DNA of 26,535 nt from CALRQJ02 sp943370285 (GTDB lineage: Bacteria; Bacteroidota; Bacteroidia; Chitinophagales; Chitinophagaceae). Shown one piece after another: positions 1 through 7,991 of this stretch. Each line of letters begins with the position of its first letter. The stretch's first letter is position 1. The translations under genes were made by a program, and so were the position numbers. Location: positions 1-26,535 of the forward strand of contig CALRQJ020000022.1 in the NCBI GenBank assembly GCA_943370285.1, given 5' to 3'. Below the pieces are notes generated by a model. That model saw only the letters and a program-made list of their open reading frames with translations. It was not told where the DNA came from and did not search any database.

Positions 1-183
1 TTAGCCGTAAAAGAAAGCAATCAAAGTTCTTATACCGGTTTAACTGCTAACGATCAAAATTTATTAACCGCTCAGCCTCGTGGTGTAAATAACTTCAACG
101 TATCATATAGAGCTACACCGGGTTTTAACTACGATGCAGGTACTTACACAGTAAGCGTAATTTATACTGCAACGCAGAATTAA
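1..183 (+). CDS. 3' end of a surface-protein-like gene (5' part outside window)
   Basis: An open frame without a start runs from base 1 to the TAA at 181-183 and encodes 60 residues. The residues are rich in N, T, S and Y with alternating hydrophobics, ending in a strand-like GTYTVSVIYTATQN. This resembles the last strands of secreted beta-sandwich proteins (pilin, spore-coat-U or WxL-like folds) of Bacteroidota, but that is only an impression from the pattern and the family is not identified. The same 60 residues are encoded in inverted orientation at 26353-26535, with only two synonymous base differences. The gene is followed by a hairpin at 212-234 that can end transcription in both directions, separating it from the converging outer-membrane gene. 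That it is a real 3' end is supported by the duplicate copy and by the terminator. Confidence 0.7.
   Translation, partial: LAVKESNQSSYTGLTANDQNLLTAQPRGVNNFNVSYRATPGFNYDAGTYTVSVIYTATQN
1..183 (+). repeat. Left copy of inverted terminal repeat
   Basis: Bases 1-183 match the reverse complement of 26353-26535 at 181 of 183 positions. The differences are at 150 and 171, both third codon positions. Identity stops at the stop codon: the downstream sequences are unrelated apart from each having its own terminator. Both copies begin at exactly the same codon, which is what is expected when a contig ends at a repeat the assembler could not resolve. Confidence 0.9.
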
Positions 184-211
184 TATTTATATCGGTCTTT
201 TTGAAAATAGA

Positions 212-238
212 AAGCGGCTCCATTCGAGCCGCTTCTTT
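212..238. terminator. Bidirectional intrinsic terminator
   Basis: A perfect 9-bp stem (AAGCGGCTC at 212-220 with GAGCCGCTT at 226-234) has a 5-nt loop. It is followed by CTTTT on the plus strand, and on the minus strand by TTCTATTTTC after the stem. It lies between the converging left partial gene and the outer-membrane gene and can serve both. Confidence 0.8.
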
Positions 239-3054
239 TAATTACCAAATGTTCTCACCACAATATTTGGTCCGCCCTGGCTACCACTTTTATTGAGGCT
301 GTAGGTAAAACTCAGCATCACATATCTATTCAATACATTGTAGCTTAAGTCTTCTATATAGTTTTGATTGGCATTGCGAACAATGCCGGTGTTTTTGTTC
401 AATAAATCAAAGGCACTGAGTTTTATTTCTCCCCGCTTGTTTTTCAAAAAGCTTTTAGCAATGGCTGCGTTCCATAGCGGAATGCTGGTATTAAAACCTT
501 GTGTTCTACCCGTGTTTCGAGTATAATTAAAGTTATTGCTGATGGTAAATCCCTTGGGTAAAAAGTTAATGACTTCAACACCATATTGTTGGGTAAGAAA
601 ATTGGTATTGAGTTGTGGCTGCGCCGAATACTTGGCAGTAGAAATATTCAATCGGGCTGTGGCTTGCACATCAATCAATTTTTCGATAGTAAAACTCCAG
701 GAAACATTCGGCGAAACGGATAGGTTGCTGATTCGATTCTTTAGCCCGTTTACCAAGGCCAAATTGTTGGTGTAGAATAATCCCGACCCAACACTAATTC
801 TACTGTTCAATGCCTTAATCGGAAAGCCGGTATTAATATCTCCAAACAAATTATATACGCCATTGGCATTAACCGGAGTTGATGTTCGCCTTCCATTGGC
901 ATCAATAACATCTTGCTGAATAATGGCTTGCTGCGTGGTGCTGTAATTGATAAAGCCAAAGAAGTTTTTTCCGGTTATCGGATCGGTAGCAAAATAATTC
1001 AGTCCAATATTATGTACATATTCTCTTTTTAAATTAGGATTACCGGCTCTCACATTCAGCGGATCACTTACATCGGGTATTGGTTGTAATTGATTGATGG
1101 AAGGCTGTCTGGTACTCGTACTATAATTCAACCGAAGGTTACGAAAGCGATTAAAATTGTAGCCAATATTCGCCGAAGGCAATACATCGGTAAATCGTTG
1201 TTTGATGTTGGTAGCAGCCGTATAGTTAATGCCTTTTAATATGGCATCTTGTACACTTGCTCCAACAGCATAGGTTCCTTTTTTAAAATTACCCCTAATA
1301 TTGGTGGTACCGCCGGTATAATAATATTGACTTTTAAAACGATTACTCTGTTGTGTGTTTACAATATCATGCTTGCCCGAAATGCCGTTGAAATCATACA
1401 CTTGTTTATTGCTTTCGCCATTATTGCTGTTGTAGAAATAACTGAGTTCGAGTAAGGTTTTTTTCCAAAGTGGTTCGGTGTAAGTAATGGTGCCGGCTAT
1501 GCCGCGGCTAAATGCTTCTTGATTATTGATTTGGTTGAGGTATTGGTTTTGTATTTGACTACCGGTATTATCGTAAAAATAATTTTGCGATAAAAACGTA
1601 CCATCCGATTCGCTGTTATTATACCGCATATCTACATTGACACTAATGGTTCTTCCTTTTTTGGCAAACCGTTTTCTGAATAACATATTGTTTGTGATGT
1701 TAATAGCATCTGCATCGCTAATACTATAACTATAGCCATCATTCAGTTTTAGCTTGGTGCTGCCGATAGATTTGTATTGACTGTTACTTTCATTCTTGTT
1801 TTGTTGAAACGCAATAGCCGGCGTTATTTTAAACGAAGTAAAGCTGTCTATTTTATGGTCGATAGATAAATTGATGCGTTGTTGTTTGCCATCTCTTATT
1901 GTATTTCCATTTTGGCTGTAATCAAAACTATTGCCCGGTAGAATATTTTGTCGGTTGGTTTTTCTTTCGGTTGATAATCGAGTATCGGTTGCAATAAAGC
2001 TGGCATTGACATCGGTTTTTTTACTCAACTTATCGTTGAAGTTTACCCCACCGGCATAAGTGGTAGCCACGCCTTGTTGGTTTTGTCCCAACCCTGTGGT
2101 GGGTAGGCCAATATTATCATCATCTCCGGTACGGATAGTAAGACCGCCGCCACCTCTCATACTGCGACCCAATTCTCCAGTAAAATTCAACACATCAACA
2201 ATCGAAAATCCTTGACGATTGGTGTTGTTACCCATTCCTAAAAATGACAACTGTCTTTCGCCATTGAACTTATTGATATTTGCCTGACCATCATATCGTT
2301 CTTTATTACCGGCCCCTGCTGTTGCCCTACCAAATAACGCATTGTTTCGGTCTTTTTTCAACTTTAGGTTGATTGTTTTTTGGCTATTGCCATCATCAAT
2401 GCCGGTAAATTCGGCTTGGTCACTTTTCTTATCAAATAGCTGTACTTTATCAATCGCATCAGCCGGTAAATTTTTGGTGGCCAATTTCGGGTCGCCGGTA
2501 AAAAACTCTTTTCCGTTTACTAGCACTCGATTAATGCGTTGGCCGTTTACTCTTACAGTTCCATCGGCATCTACCGTCATCCCCGGCATTTTCTTCAACA
2601 AATCTTCTACTACAGCATTGGGTTGTGTGGTAAAGTTTTCGGCATTAAATTCAATGGTATCGTTATTCACTACTACGGGTGGTCTTTTGGACCTTACCGC
2701 AACATCAGCCAAATGTTTTAAATCAGTAACCGCCACTTCACCCATATCTAATACGGCATCATTTTCCTTAACTGTTAAAGCTTGCCATACCGGGTTATAA
2801 CCCACATAAGAAGCAGAGAGTACATATTTTCCCTTCGGGATGTTTTTCAATTGAAAATATCCGGCAGAATCGGCACGGGTAAAACTCACCAAGGTAGAGT
2901 CTGTCGCTTTTACCAAAGAAACGGTAGCATAAGCCAATCCTTTTTTGGCAATGGTATCGGCAATTTGACCTTTTACTACGGCGGGTTTTTGTTGTGCCAT
3001 GGCTGTAGCCATCAGTACAACGGAAAAAATGACAAGTATGATTTTTTGCATCAT
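238..3054 (-). CDS. TonB-dependent-receptor-like outer membrane beta-barrel protein
   Basis: 938 residues. A signal peptide (about residues 1-20, cleavage after MATAMA|QQ) is followed by a carboxypeptidase-regulatory-like beta-sandwich (about 26-110, with the YVGY/GYFQLKNIPKGKY pattern). A plug-like region follows (about 125-235, with LLKKMPGMTVDADGTVRVNG and VLVNGKEFFTGDP), then a long N/Y/T-rich barrel of the 'outer membrane beta-barrel family 3' type that ends in aromatic-alternating strands. Such proteins sit in the outer membrane. The ligand is unknown and no SusD-like partner is adjacent, so a glycan-uptake role is not supported. I see no clear TonB box. The start could be either of two adjacent ATGs (3054 or 3051). 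A TAGTTTTG at 3072-3079 on this strand fits a -7 element. The gene diverges from rpiB and stops inside the bidirectional terminator. Confidence 0.9.
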   Translation of the reverse strand: MMQKIILVIFSVVLMATAMAQQKPAVVKGQIADTIAKKGLAYATVSLVKATDSTLVSFTRADSAGYFQLKNIPKGKYVLSASYVGYNPVWQALTVKENDAVLDMGEVAVTDLKHLADVAVRSKRPPVVVNNDTIEFNAENFTTQPNAVVEDLLKKMPGMTVDADGTVRVNGQRINRVLVNGKEFFTGDPKLATKNLPADAIDKVQLFDKKSDQAEFTGIDDGNSQKTINLKLKKDRNNALFGRATAGAGNKERYDGQANINKFNGERQLSFLGMGNNTNRQGFSIVDVLNFTGELGRSMRGGGGLTIRTGDDDNIGLPTTGLGQNQQGVATTYAGGVNFNDKLSKKTDVNASFIATDTRLSTERKTNRQNILPGNSFDYSQNGNTIRDGKQQRINLSIDHKIDSFTSFKITPAIAFQQNKNESNSQYKSIGSTKLKLNDGYSYSISDADAINITNNMLFRKRFAKKGRTISVNVDMRYNNSESDGTFLSQNYFYDNTGSQIQNQYLNQINNQEAFSRGIAGTITYTEPLWKKTLLELSYFYNSNNGESNKQVYDFNGISGKHDIVNTQQSNRFKSQYYYTGGTTNIRGNFKKGTYAVGASVQDAILKGINYTAATNIKQRFTDVLPSANIGYNFNRFRNLRLNYSTSTRQPSINQLQPIPDVSDPLNVRAGNPNLKREYVHNIGLNYFATDPITGKNFFGFINYSTTQQAIIQQDVIDANGRRTSTPVNANGVYNLFGDINTGFPIKALNSRISVGSGLFYTNNLALVNGLKNRISNLSVSPNVSWSFTIEKLIDVQATARLNISTAKYSAQPQLNTNFLTQQYGVEVINFLPKGFTISNNFNYTRNTGRTQGFNTSIPLWNAAIAKSFLKNKRGEIKLSAFDLLNKNTGIVRNANQNYIEDLSYNVLNRYVMLSFTYSLNKSGSQGGPNIVVRTFGN

Positions 3055-3071
3055 TGCTTTATTTGAAGGCT

Positions 3072-3079
3072 CAAAACTA
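3072..3079 (-). promoter_or_regulatory. Putative -7 element for the outer-membrane protein gene
   Basis: The minus strand reads TAGTTTTG, a full match to the Bacteroidota TAnnTTTG -7 consensus, 17 nt before the ATG. I see no convincing TTTG at the usual -33 spacing, so the call is tentative. Confidence 0.45.
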
Positions 3080-3183
3080 ACAGACCATTACAGCAAATGC
3101 AGTTAACCAACTTGTATCTAAGGTTAATAAAGGTTAAGACATGGAAGAATGGTTGATTTTTAAGTTAAGCGTTGCTTTTTGGC

Positions 3184-3191
3184 TAGTTTTG
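3184..3191 (+). promoter_or_regulatory. Putative -7 element for rpiB
   Basis: TAGTTTTG matches TAnnTTTG and lies 16 nt upstream of the rpiB ATG, which would give a short leader of about ten bases. The -33 element is not clear. Confidence 0.45.
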
Positions 3192-3207
3192 CACACAAAC
3201 AAACACT

Positions 3208-3663
3208 ATGTCTGCTCACTTCGACCTCAGTAAACCTATTGCCATTGGTTGCGACCATGCCGGTATTGATTATAAAGTTGCCATTGTACAGTGGCTGAAT
3301 AGTAAAGGGTACACCGTTTCGGATTTTGGTACGTACAGTACAGACAGTGTAGATTATCCCGATTATGCTCATCCTACTGCATCGGCAGTAGAAAACGGCG
3401 AAGCCGCTTTTGGCATTTTGTTGTGTGGCAGCGCCAATGGTGTAGCCATCACTGCTAATAAGCACCAAGGCATTCGTGCCGGTTTAAGTTGGCAAAATGA
3501 TGTAGCCAAACTCATCCGCCAGCATAATGATGCCAATATGATTTGTATTCCGGCTCGTTTTGTTGCCCTTTCTTTAGCTATTGAAATGATTGAGCATTTT
3601 ATCAATACCCCATTTGAAGGTGGCAGACACCAAAACAGGGTGAATAAAATTGCTTGCCTGTAG
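3208..3663 (+). CDS. rpiB: Ribose-5-phosphate isomerase B (RpiB/LacAB family)
   Basis: 151 residues, the usual family length. It interconverts ribose 5-phosphate and ribulose 5-phosphate in the cytoplasmic pentose phosphate pathway. Family marks are IAIGCDHAG near the N-terminus (C15-D16-H17), DYPDYAH (residues 49-55), the LLCGSANGVAITANK segment holding the catalytic cysteine C73, GIRAGL, and the phosphate-contacting GGRHQNRVNKI at the C-terminus. The sequence after the catalytic cysteine is SANG rather than the common GTGxG, a substitution seen in some Bacteroidota-type members. The start is fixed by the DLSKPIAIG beginning and a -7-like box just upstream. It is transcribed alone, divergent from the outer-membrane protein. 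Confidence 0.93.
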   Translation: MSAHFDLSKPIAIGCDHAGIDYKVAIVQWLNSKGYTVSDFGTYSTDSVDYPDYAHPTASAVENGEAAFGILLCGSANGVAITANKHQGIRAGLSWQNDVAKLIRQHNDANMICIPARFVALSLAIEMIEHFINTPFEGGRHQNRVNKIACL

Positions 3664-3752
3664 CATAATTGGTAAGGTTGTGACCCTTGCAGGAGATCCC
3701 AACCGGACTATAATTATCATTATTTACCACATTAAAATGGGATATTCTACTA

Positions 3753-3784
3753 CATTTGATAGTATCAAATGATACTATCAAATG
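3753..3784 (+). promoter_or_regulatory. Perfect palindrome overlapping the fic start codon (putative operator or start-masking hairpin)
   Basis: Arms 3753-3766 and 3771-3784 are exact 14-base inverted repeats (CATTTGATAGTATC and its complement) around the spacer AAAT. The last three bases of the right arm are the ATG of the Fic gene. The symmetry fits a binding site for a dimeric regulator. In RNA the same sequence would form a 14-bp stem that buries the start codon. The Fic protein carries a C-terminal winged-helix-like tail, so self-repression is plausible but inferred. Confidence 0.8.
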
Positions 3785-4735
3785 AAACCGCCGTACGATA
3801 TAACCAACGAAATACTTCAACTCGTAAGTGAGGTTTCTCAAAAAATTGGGGCAATAAATGCCACCTATCTCATCAAGCAATCACCTGAATTAAGAAAGAG
3901 AAACCGCATCAAAACAATTCAAGCTTCTTTAGCGGTAGAAGGTAATACATTGACCATAGACCAGATAACCGCAATAATCGAGCATAAAAGGGTACTAGGT
4001 CCCGCCAAAGACATTAAAGAGGTTTCAAATGCCATTCTTGTCTATGAACAACTTCAACAATTTAATCCTTTTCAGGAAAAATCATTTTTGTTAGCACATC
4101 AGCTATTGATGCAAGGATTAATGAATAATCCAGGCAAATACAGAACATCAGGAGTTGGCATTGTAAAGGGTTCGCAGGTTGCCCATATCGCACCGCCGAG
4201 TAGTAATGTTTCTTTTTTAATGAAATCGTTGTTTGAATACCTTAAAAAAAGTGATGAACTGTTGCTGATTAAAAGCTGTGTATTTCATTATGAATTGGAG
4301 TTCATACATCCATTTTCTGATGGAAATGGAAGAATGGGAAGACTTTGGCAATCAGTTTTATTGATGCAGGAATTTCCACTATTCGAATTCTTACCCTTTG
4401 AAACATTAATCAGTAAACATCAAAAAAAATATTACCAAGCACTATCTATCAGCGATAAAAAAGGCAACTCAACTTTCTTTATAACGTTTATGCTTCGAAT
4501 TTTAAGTGCGGCACTTGATGAACTGCTGAAAGAAAGAACCGGTCCTATATCAAATACGCAAAGGGTTCGGATTTTTATTTCGAGTGGAATAACAACATTC
4601 ACCCGAAAAGCGTACATGAATTATTTCAAAACCATCTCACCAGCAACAGCTAGCCGTGATTTACAATTAGCGGTAAATGAAAAGCTGATAGAAAAACACG
4701 GAGATAAGAATAACACTACTTATTCTGTTAAGTAA
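3782..4735 (+). CDS. Fic family protein (AMP-transferase type, class II) with C-terminal winged helix
   Basis: 317 residues. Fic proteins usually transfer AMP from ATP to a hydroxyl side chain of a target protein. The catalytic motif is intact: H176-PFSDGNGRMGR-187, matching HxFx(D/E)GNGRxxR. An inhibitory-helix motif (S/T)xxxE(G/N) lies N-terminal to it as S49-LAV-E53-G54, so this is a class II, self-inhibited enzyme. The flap region before the active site (about 117-140) is present, and residues about 252-317 look like a winged helix-turn-helix (ATASRDLQLAVNEKLIEK). This layout, with a Fic/DOC N-terminal domain, Fic core and wHTH, is common in solitary chromosomal Fic proteins; no antitoxin gene is adjacent. 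The start codon is inside a 32-bp palindrome. The target is unknown. Solitary placement between housekeeping genes suggests an acquired gene, but there are no mobile-element scars. Confidence 0.92.
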   Translation: MKPPYDITNEILQLVSEVSQKIGAINATYLIKQSPELRKRNRIKTIQASLAVEGNTLTIDQITAIIEHKRVLGPAKDIKEVSNAILVYEQLQQFNPFQEKSFLLAHQLLMQGLMNNPGKYRTSGVGIVKGSQVAHIAPPSSNVSFLMKSLFEYLKKSDELLLIKSCVFHYELEFIHPFSDGNGRMGRLWQSVLLMQEFPLFEFLPFETLISKHQKKYYQALSISDKKGNSTFFITFMLRILSAALDELLKERTGPISNTQRVRIFISSGITTFTRKAYMNYFKTISPATASRDLQLAVNEKLIEKHGDKNNTTYSVK

Positions 4736-4864
4736 ATAATTGCGAATACGCTTCTATTAAAAATTATCACTAAAAAGGCCCTTCAAACACATACCCGTTT
4801 TTTTCTACTCCCTTCCAAAATAATAACTTCGTTAAACCCAACATCATCCCAATAACAAACAAAT

Positions 4865-5566
4865 ATGACCGAAGCTATCATACCCTTACTATCCTTAATT
4901 GCTTTAGAAGTTATTCTGGGCATCGACAATATTATTTTCATTTCTATTCTGGCCGATAAATTGCCCGACAATCAAAAAGGTAAACTACGCTTTTGGGGCA
5001 TTGGCTTGGCTATGGTAATGCGGTTATGTCTGCTTGCCTTTATTGCTTGGATTTTAAAACTTGACCAAACATTGTTTACCATTTCCGACATCGACTTTTC
5101 GGGCAAAGGCATCATATTAATTTTAGGCGGATTGTTCTTAATCTACAAAAGCACCAAAGAAATTTACCATAAATCTGAGGTAGCCAACGAAACTCAGCCA
5201 CAAGTACCCCGCAACAGTAGTTTTAAACGATTATTGGCTGAGGTAATTATTTTAGATCTTGTTTTTTCCATCGATTCCATCATTACTGCTGTAGGTATGG
5301 TGCAGGAGCTTTGGGTGATGTACACTGCAGTTGTTGTTACTGTTTTGATTATGCTAGTGGCATCCAAGCCCATCAGCGATTTTATCCGCAAACATCCATC
5401 GTTTAAAATTTTGGCCCTTTGCTTTTTGATGATGATTGGCGTTTCGCTGCTGGCAGAAGGCTTTCATGTTGAAATTCCTAAAGGGTACATTTATTTTTCT
5501 ATGGCATTTGCATTTGCGGTAGATGTTATACAAATGAAAACCATCAAACATCCCAATACAAAATAG
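4865..5566 (+). CDS. TerC family integral membrane protein
   Basis: 233 residues with about seven hydrophobic segments (roughly 5-25, 42-64, 80-97, 122-143, 148-168, 181-200, 207-225). The paired family signatures are present: EVILGIDN (E15, D21) and EVIILDLVFSIDS (E126, D131, D137), whose acidic residues sit in the membrane. Members are inner-membrane proteins linked to tellurite resistance and, in better studied cases (Alx/MeeF type), to manganese export. The exact substrate cannot be read here. No other ter genes are nearby, so a general metal-export role is more likely than a tellurite operon. A weak -7-like TAACTTCG lies at 4824-4831. Confidence 0.88.
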   Translation: MTEAIIPLLSLIALEVILGIDNIIFISILADKLPDNQKGKLRFWGIGLAMVMRLCLLAFIAWILKLDQTLFTISDIDFSGKGIILILGGLFLIYKSTKEIYHKSEVANETQPQVPRNSSFKRLLAEVIILDLVFSIDSIITAVGMVQELWVMYTAVVVTVLIMLVASKPISDFIRKHPSFKILALCFLMMIGVSLLAEGFHVEIPKGYIYFSMAFAFAVDVIQMKTIKHPNTK

Positions 5567-5660
5567 ACGCAACCAAACATTAAAAACCACTTGTTCTTTA
5601 AGTTGAGCGATTAACTTCCCCCGTTCATCCAAAATACAACAGTAGGCAATGGCTTATGCT

Positions 5661-5668
5661 TATCTTAG
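5661..5668 (+). promoter_or_regulatory. Putative -7 element for the M28 peptidase
   Basis: TATCTTAG differs from TAnnTTTG at one position and lies 26 nt before the ATG at 5695. Transcription from it would begin downstream of the in-frame ATG at 5656, which argues against that longer start. Confidence 0.45.
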
Positions 5669-5694
5669 CCATTCACAAAATCAGATTCCCTGCT

Positions 5695-7230
5695 ATGAAG
5701 AAAAGTTTAGTCGTCCTACTAATGGCATCTGCTGTGGTATCGTATGCCCAAAAAGATGATGCCAGCCGATTTGCCAAAACCATTTCAGCCAAAGAATTAA
5801 AAGAAAAACTAACCATTGTTGCCGGTGCCGAAATGGAAGGTAGAGAAACCGCTACCGAAGGGCAGCGAAAAGCAGCAGCTTATATCGAAAACCAGTTTAA
5901 AGCCATTGGTTTATTGCCCGGCAATGGCAATAGTTATCAAATGAGTTATCCGGTTTATCAAGACGAATTGATGTCTTCTGCTTTGCATATTTATTCCATT
6001 CCATTTACTGCATCGCAACATTATAGCATTACTTTAAATGGTGTTGAAAATGGGGTAATTAACCTCAGCGAAGTGGTATTTGCCGGATTTGGCAGCACCG
6101 ACTCTACCAATAACGAACTCAAAGACCTTGATGTAAAAGGCAAATGGGTAATTGTACTAGATGGCACGATGGAAAATGCCGACAAACCTGCCCCCACCGG
6201 AAATGCCGGTCGTTTTGGTGCCGGTAATCCGCAAACTAAAATGCAAGCCTTAAGAACAAAAGGTGCAAAAGGGATGATTTTGGTGGCCAAAGATTTTCCT
6301 CGTACCAACCCTATCGCTACCAAGGGCAATATGTACATGAAAAGACAAGGTGGCGCTGCTACACCTTTTTTCGGAACATTGTCGGTGTCTTGGCAAGCTG
6401 CTGCTTCTATATTAAACCGTCAAGTAAGCAACTTTGCAGGATTTAAAAATTTGAAGCGTGGCGTTTATACCACTAATGTTAAGTTAGATGTCAACAAGAA
6501 AACCAATACTTTAAGCAGTACCAATGTGTTGGGTCTGTTAGAAGGAACCGATAAAAAAGATGAGTATGTGGTGATTACTGCCCATTACGATCACTTGGGC
6601 AAAAGAGATACCGTTATTTATTATGGTGCTGATGATGATGGCTCCGGTACAGTGAGTGTGATTGAATTAGCCGAAGCTTTTGCTGCAGCCAAGAAAAAAG
6701 GCAAAGGACCAAGACGCAGCATTTTGTTTATGACCGTTTCGGGTGAAGAAAAAGGTTTATGGGGGTCAGAAGTATATGCCAATAACCCTGTTTTTCCGTT
6801 AGCAAAAACCACGGTTAACCTCAATATTGATATGGTGGGCCGTATCGACCCTACCTATAAAGGCGATTCTACCAATTATGTGTTTGTGATTGGAGAAGAT
6901 AAATTGAGTACCGATTTGATTCCGATTACCGATGAAGTGAACAAAAAGTACATGAATATGGAGTTGGACCGCCGGTATAACGATATCAAAGACCCTAACC
7001 GTTATTACTACCGTAGCGACCACTACAATTTTGCGGCAAAGGGTGTACCCATCATTTTCTACTTTAACGGTACACACCGAGATTATCACCGCCCAAGCGA
7101 TACAGTAGATAAAATCAATTTCGACCTGATGCAAAAAAGGGTGAAGTTGGTGTATTACACTGCCTGGGAAATGGCCAACCGAGATGCCATGCTCAAAAGA
7201 GATTTGAAATTAGACGTTCCGGCAAGATAA
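5695..7230 (+). CDS. Secreted M28 family zinc metallopeptidase (aminopeptidase type) with PA domain
   Basis: 511 residues from the ATG at 5695, chosen because it starts a clear signal peptide (KKSLVVLLMASAVVSYAQ). An ATG 39 bases upstream would put extra residues in front of it. After an N-terminal helix region, a protease-associated (PA) domain is inserted at about residues 85-260. The M28 catalytic domain follows with the co-catalytic zinc set: H297 (TAHYDH), D314 (GADDDGSG), the catalytic E350 with ligand E351 (SGEEKG), D379 (NIDMVGR) and H443 (SDHYNF). It probably removes N-terminal residues from peptides in the periplasm or outside the cell. No lipobox or T9SS tail is present. It is a monocistronic gene with its own terminator. 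Confidence 0.92.
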   Translation: MKKSLVVLLMASAVVSYAQKDDASRFAKTISAKELKEKLTIVAGAEMEGRETATEGQRKAAAYIENQFKAIGLLPGNGNSYQMSYPVYQDELMSSALHIYSIPFTASQHYSITLNGVENGVINLSEVVFAGFGSTDSTNNELKDLDVKGKWVIVLDGTMENADKPAPTGNAGRFGAGNPQTKMQALRTKGAKGMILVAKDFPRTNPIATKGNMYMKRQGGAATPFFGTLSVSWQAAASILNRQVSNFAGFKNLKRGVYTTNVKLDVNKKTNTLSSTNVLGLLEGTDKKDEYVVITAHYDHLGKRDTVIYYGADDDGSGTVSVIELAEAFAAAKKKGKGPRRSILFMTVSGEEKGLWGSEVYANNPVFPLAKTTVNLNIDMVGRIDPTYKGDSTNYVFVIGEDKLSTDLIPITDEVNKKYMNMELDRRYNDIKDPNRYYYRSDHYNFAAKGVPIIFYFNGTHRDYHRPSDTVDKINFDLMQKRVKLVYYTAWEMANRDAMLKRDLKLDVPAR

Positions 7231-7255
7231 CCGAGCCGTTTTTTAAAATATATCT

Positions 7256-7289
7256 ACCGCTGTCTGTTGTTGCAGGCAGCGGTTTTTTT
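7256..7289 (+). terminator. Intrinsic terminator after the M28 peptidase
   Basis: The stem ACCGCTGTCTG/CAGGCAGCGGT (one G-U pair) has a TTGTTG loop at 7267-7272, followed by seven T. It lies 26 bases after the peptidase stop. Confidence 0.85.
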
Positions 7290-7407
7290 ATGGATGTTAG
7301 AATCAGATATGAATTACTTTTTCTCTTCCCCTTCTTCCTGATTTTCAACACATTAAACTGCTTTTTAAGTACCTAAGCCCAAACAGGTAATTTTTATCTT
7401 TTGAGTA

Positions 7408-7415
7408 TAATTTTG
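7408..7415 (+). promoter_or_regulatory. Putative -7 element for the 153-residue protein gene
   Basis: TAATTTTG is an exact TAnnTTTG match, 70 nt before the ATG at 7486. It predicts a leader of roughly 65 nt that contains the nested inverted repeats at 7434-7471. The -33 element is not obvious. Confidence 0.5.
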
Positions 7416-7433
7416 ACACTTAGTGCTTTATTA

Positions 7434-7471
7434 ATTAGAAAATAACTATTTTCAATTACCCATTTTCTAAT
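7434..7471 (+). promoter_or_regulatory. Nested, mutually exclusive inverted repeats in a leader
   Basis: ATTAGAAAAT (7434-7443) is an exact inverted repeat of ATTTTCTAAT (7462-7471). The inner GAAAAT (7438-7443) can instead pair with ATTTTC at 7448-7453, leaving the outer ATTTTC free. The three half sites lie between the -7-like box and the start codon, the position of a repressor site or a structured leader. All pairs are A/T rich, so chance is possible. Confidence 0.5.
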
Positions 7472-7485
7472 AAATCCTACCTAAC

Positions 7486-7947
7486 ATGAACATCAGAAGC
7501 TTTAGCGCTGCCGATATTGCCTTGCTCATGCAGCATATTTCGGGCATTAAAATGATGTTGCCGTCGCAGGTAAAATTAGCTAAAACCAAAAGGCGTAGTA
7601 TGTTCAAACTCAGCGCTAAAAAGCAAGATTTTGTATTAACTGCCCTACGGCTTATGAAAAGTCAACCCGGCACCATTCCCCCTACCGTTAATGTGCAAGA
7701 ATGCAATAATCACCTATCGCTCTACCAACAATACACCGAGTTAATTGCCGAAATAGACAAAGTAAAAATCCAAATGGAAGATGTAAAGCTGCAATTGGGC
7801 AACGAATTGTTGTTGCAAACCGGACTCTACTACAAACAATCTATTCAAGCTGCACAAGCCGGCATTGAAAAATTTGAAGCCATCAGAGACACACTTAAGC
7901 CTTTATATGCCGTGGGCAGAAACAGCAAATCGACCGATTTGCCCTGA
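7486..7947 (+). CDS. Conserved-looking hypothetical protein, helical
   Basis: 153 residues, not recognised. The protein is largely helix-forming: a basic N-terminal part (about 25-48, with KLAKTKRRSMFKLSAKKQ), a middle helix, and a predicted long coiled-coil-like stretch (about 75-140, with EIDKVKIQMEDVKLQLGNELLLQTGLYYKQSIQAAQAGIEKFEAIRD). There is no signal peptide, membrane segment or cysteine cluster, so it is probably cytoplasmic. Codon use resembles the neighbours, and it has a promoter-like box and a leader with inverted repeats, which makes it look like a real, regulated gene. It converges on the Fur-family gene with a 44-nt gap. Confidence 0.7.
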   Translation: MNIRSFSAADIALLMQHISGIKMMLPSQVKLAKTKRRSMFKLSAKKQDFVLTALRLMKSQPGTIPPTVNVQECNNHLSLYQQYTELIAEIDKVKIQMEDVKLQLGNELLLQTGLYYKQSIQAAQAGIEKFEAIRDTLKPLYAVGRNSKSTDLP

Positions 7948-7991
7948 TTTTGAGGCTCTTTTGATGGATTTTGGGCTAAAAATGGGCAAAA

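Noticed and set aside
2342..2800. 152-residue plus-strand frame opposite the outer-membrane protein gene
   Set aside because: It is the antisense reading of a well-supported gene, with low-complexity Ser/Thr/Phe composition and no promoter or family match.
238..3054. Calling the barrel protein a SusC-type glycan importer
   Set aside because: No SusD partner, no clear TonB box and a barrel of the shorter family-3 type; the substrate cannot be stated.
3661..3715. tRNA-His-like anticodon arm (stem TAAGG/CCTTG at 3673-3689 with loop TTGTGAC) after a D-arm-like AATTGGTA
   Set aside because: No T arm with TTCGA, no acceptor stem and half of the D stem is missing, so it is not a tRNA gene. A remnant is possible but unsupported.
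3782..4735. Fic plus antitoxin toxin-antitoxin pair
   Set aside because: The inhibitory motif is inside the same protein and there is no small neighbouring antitoxin gene.
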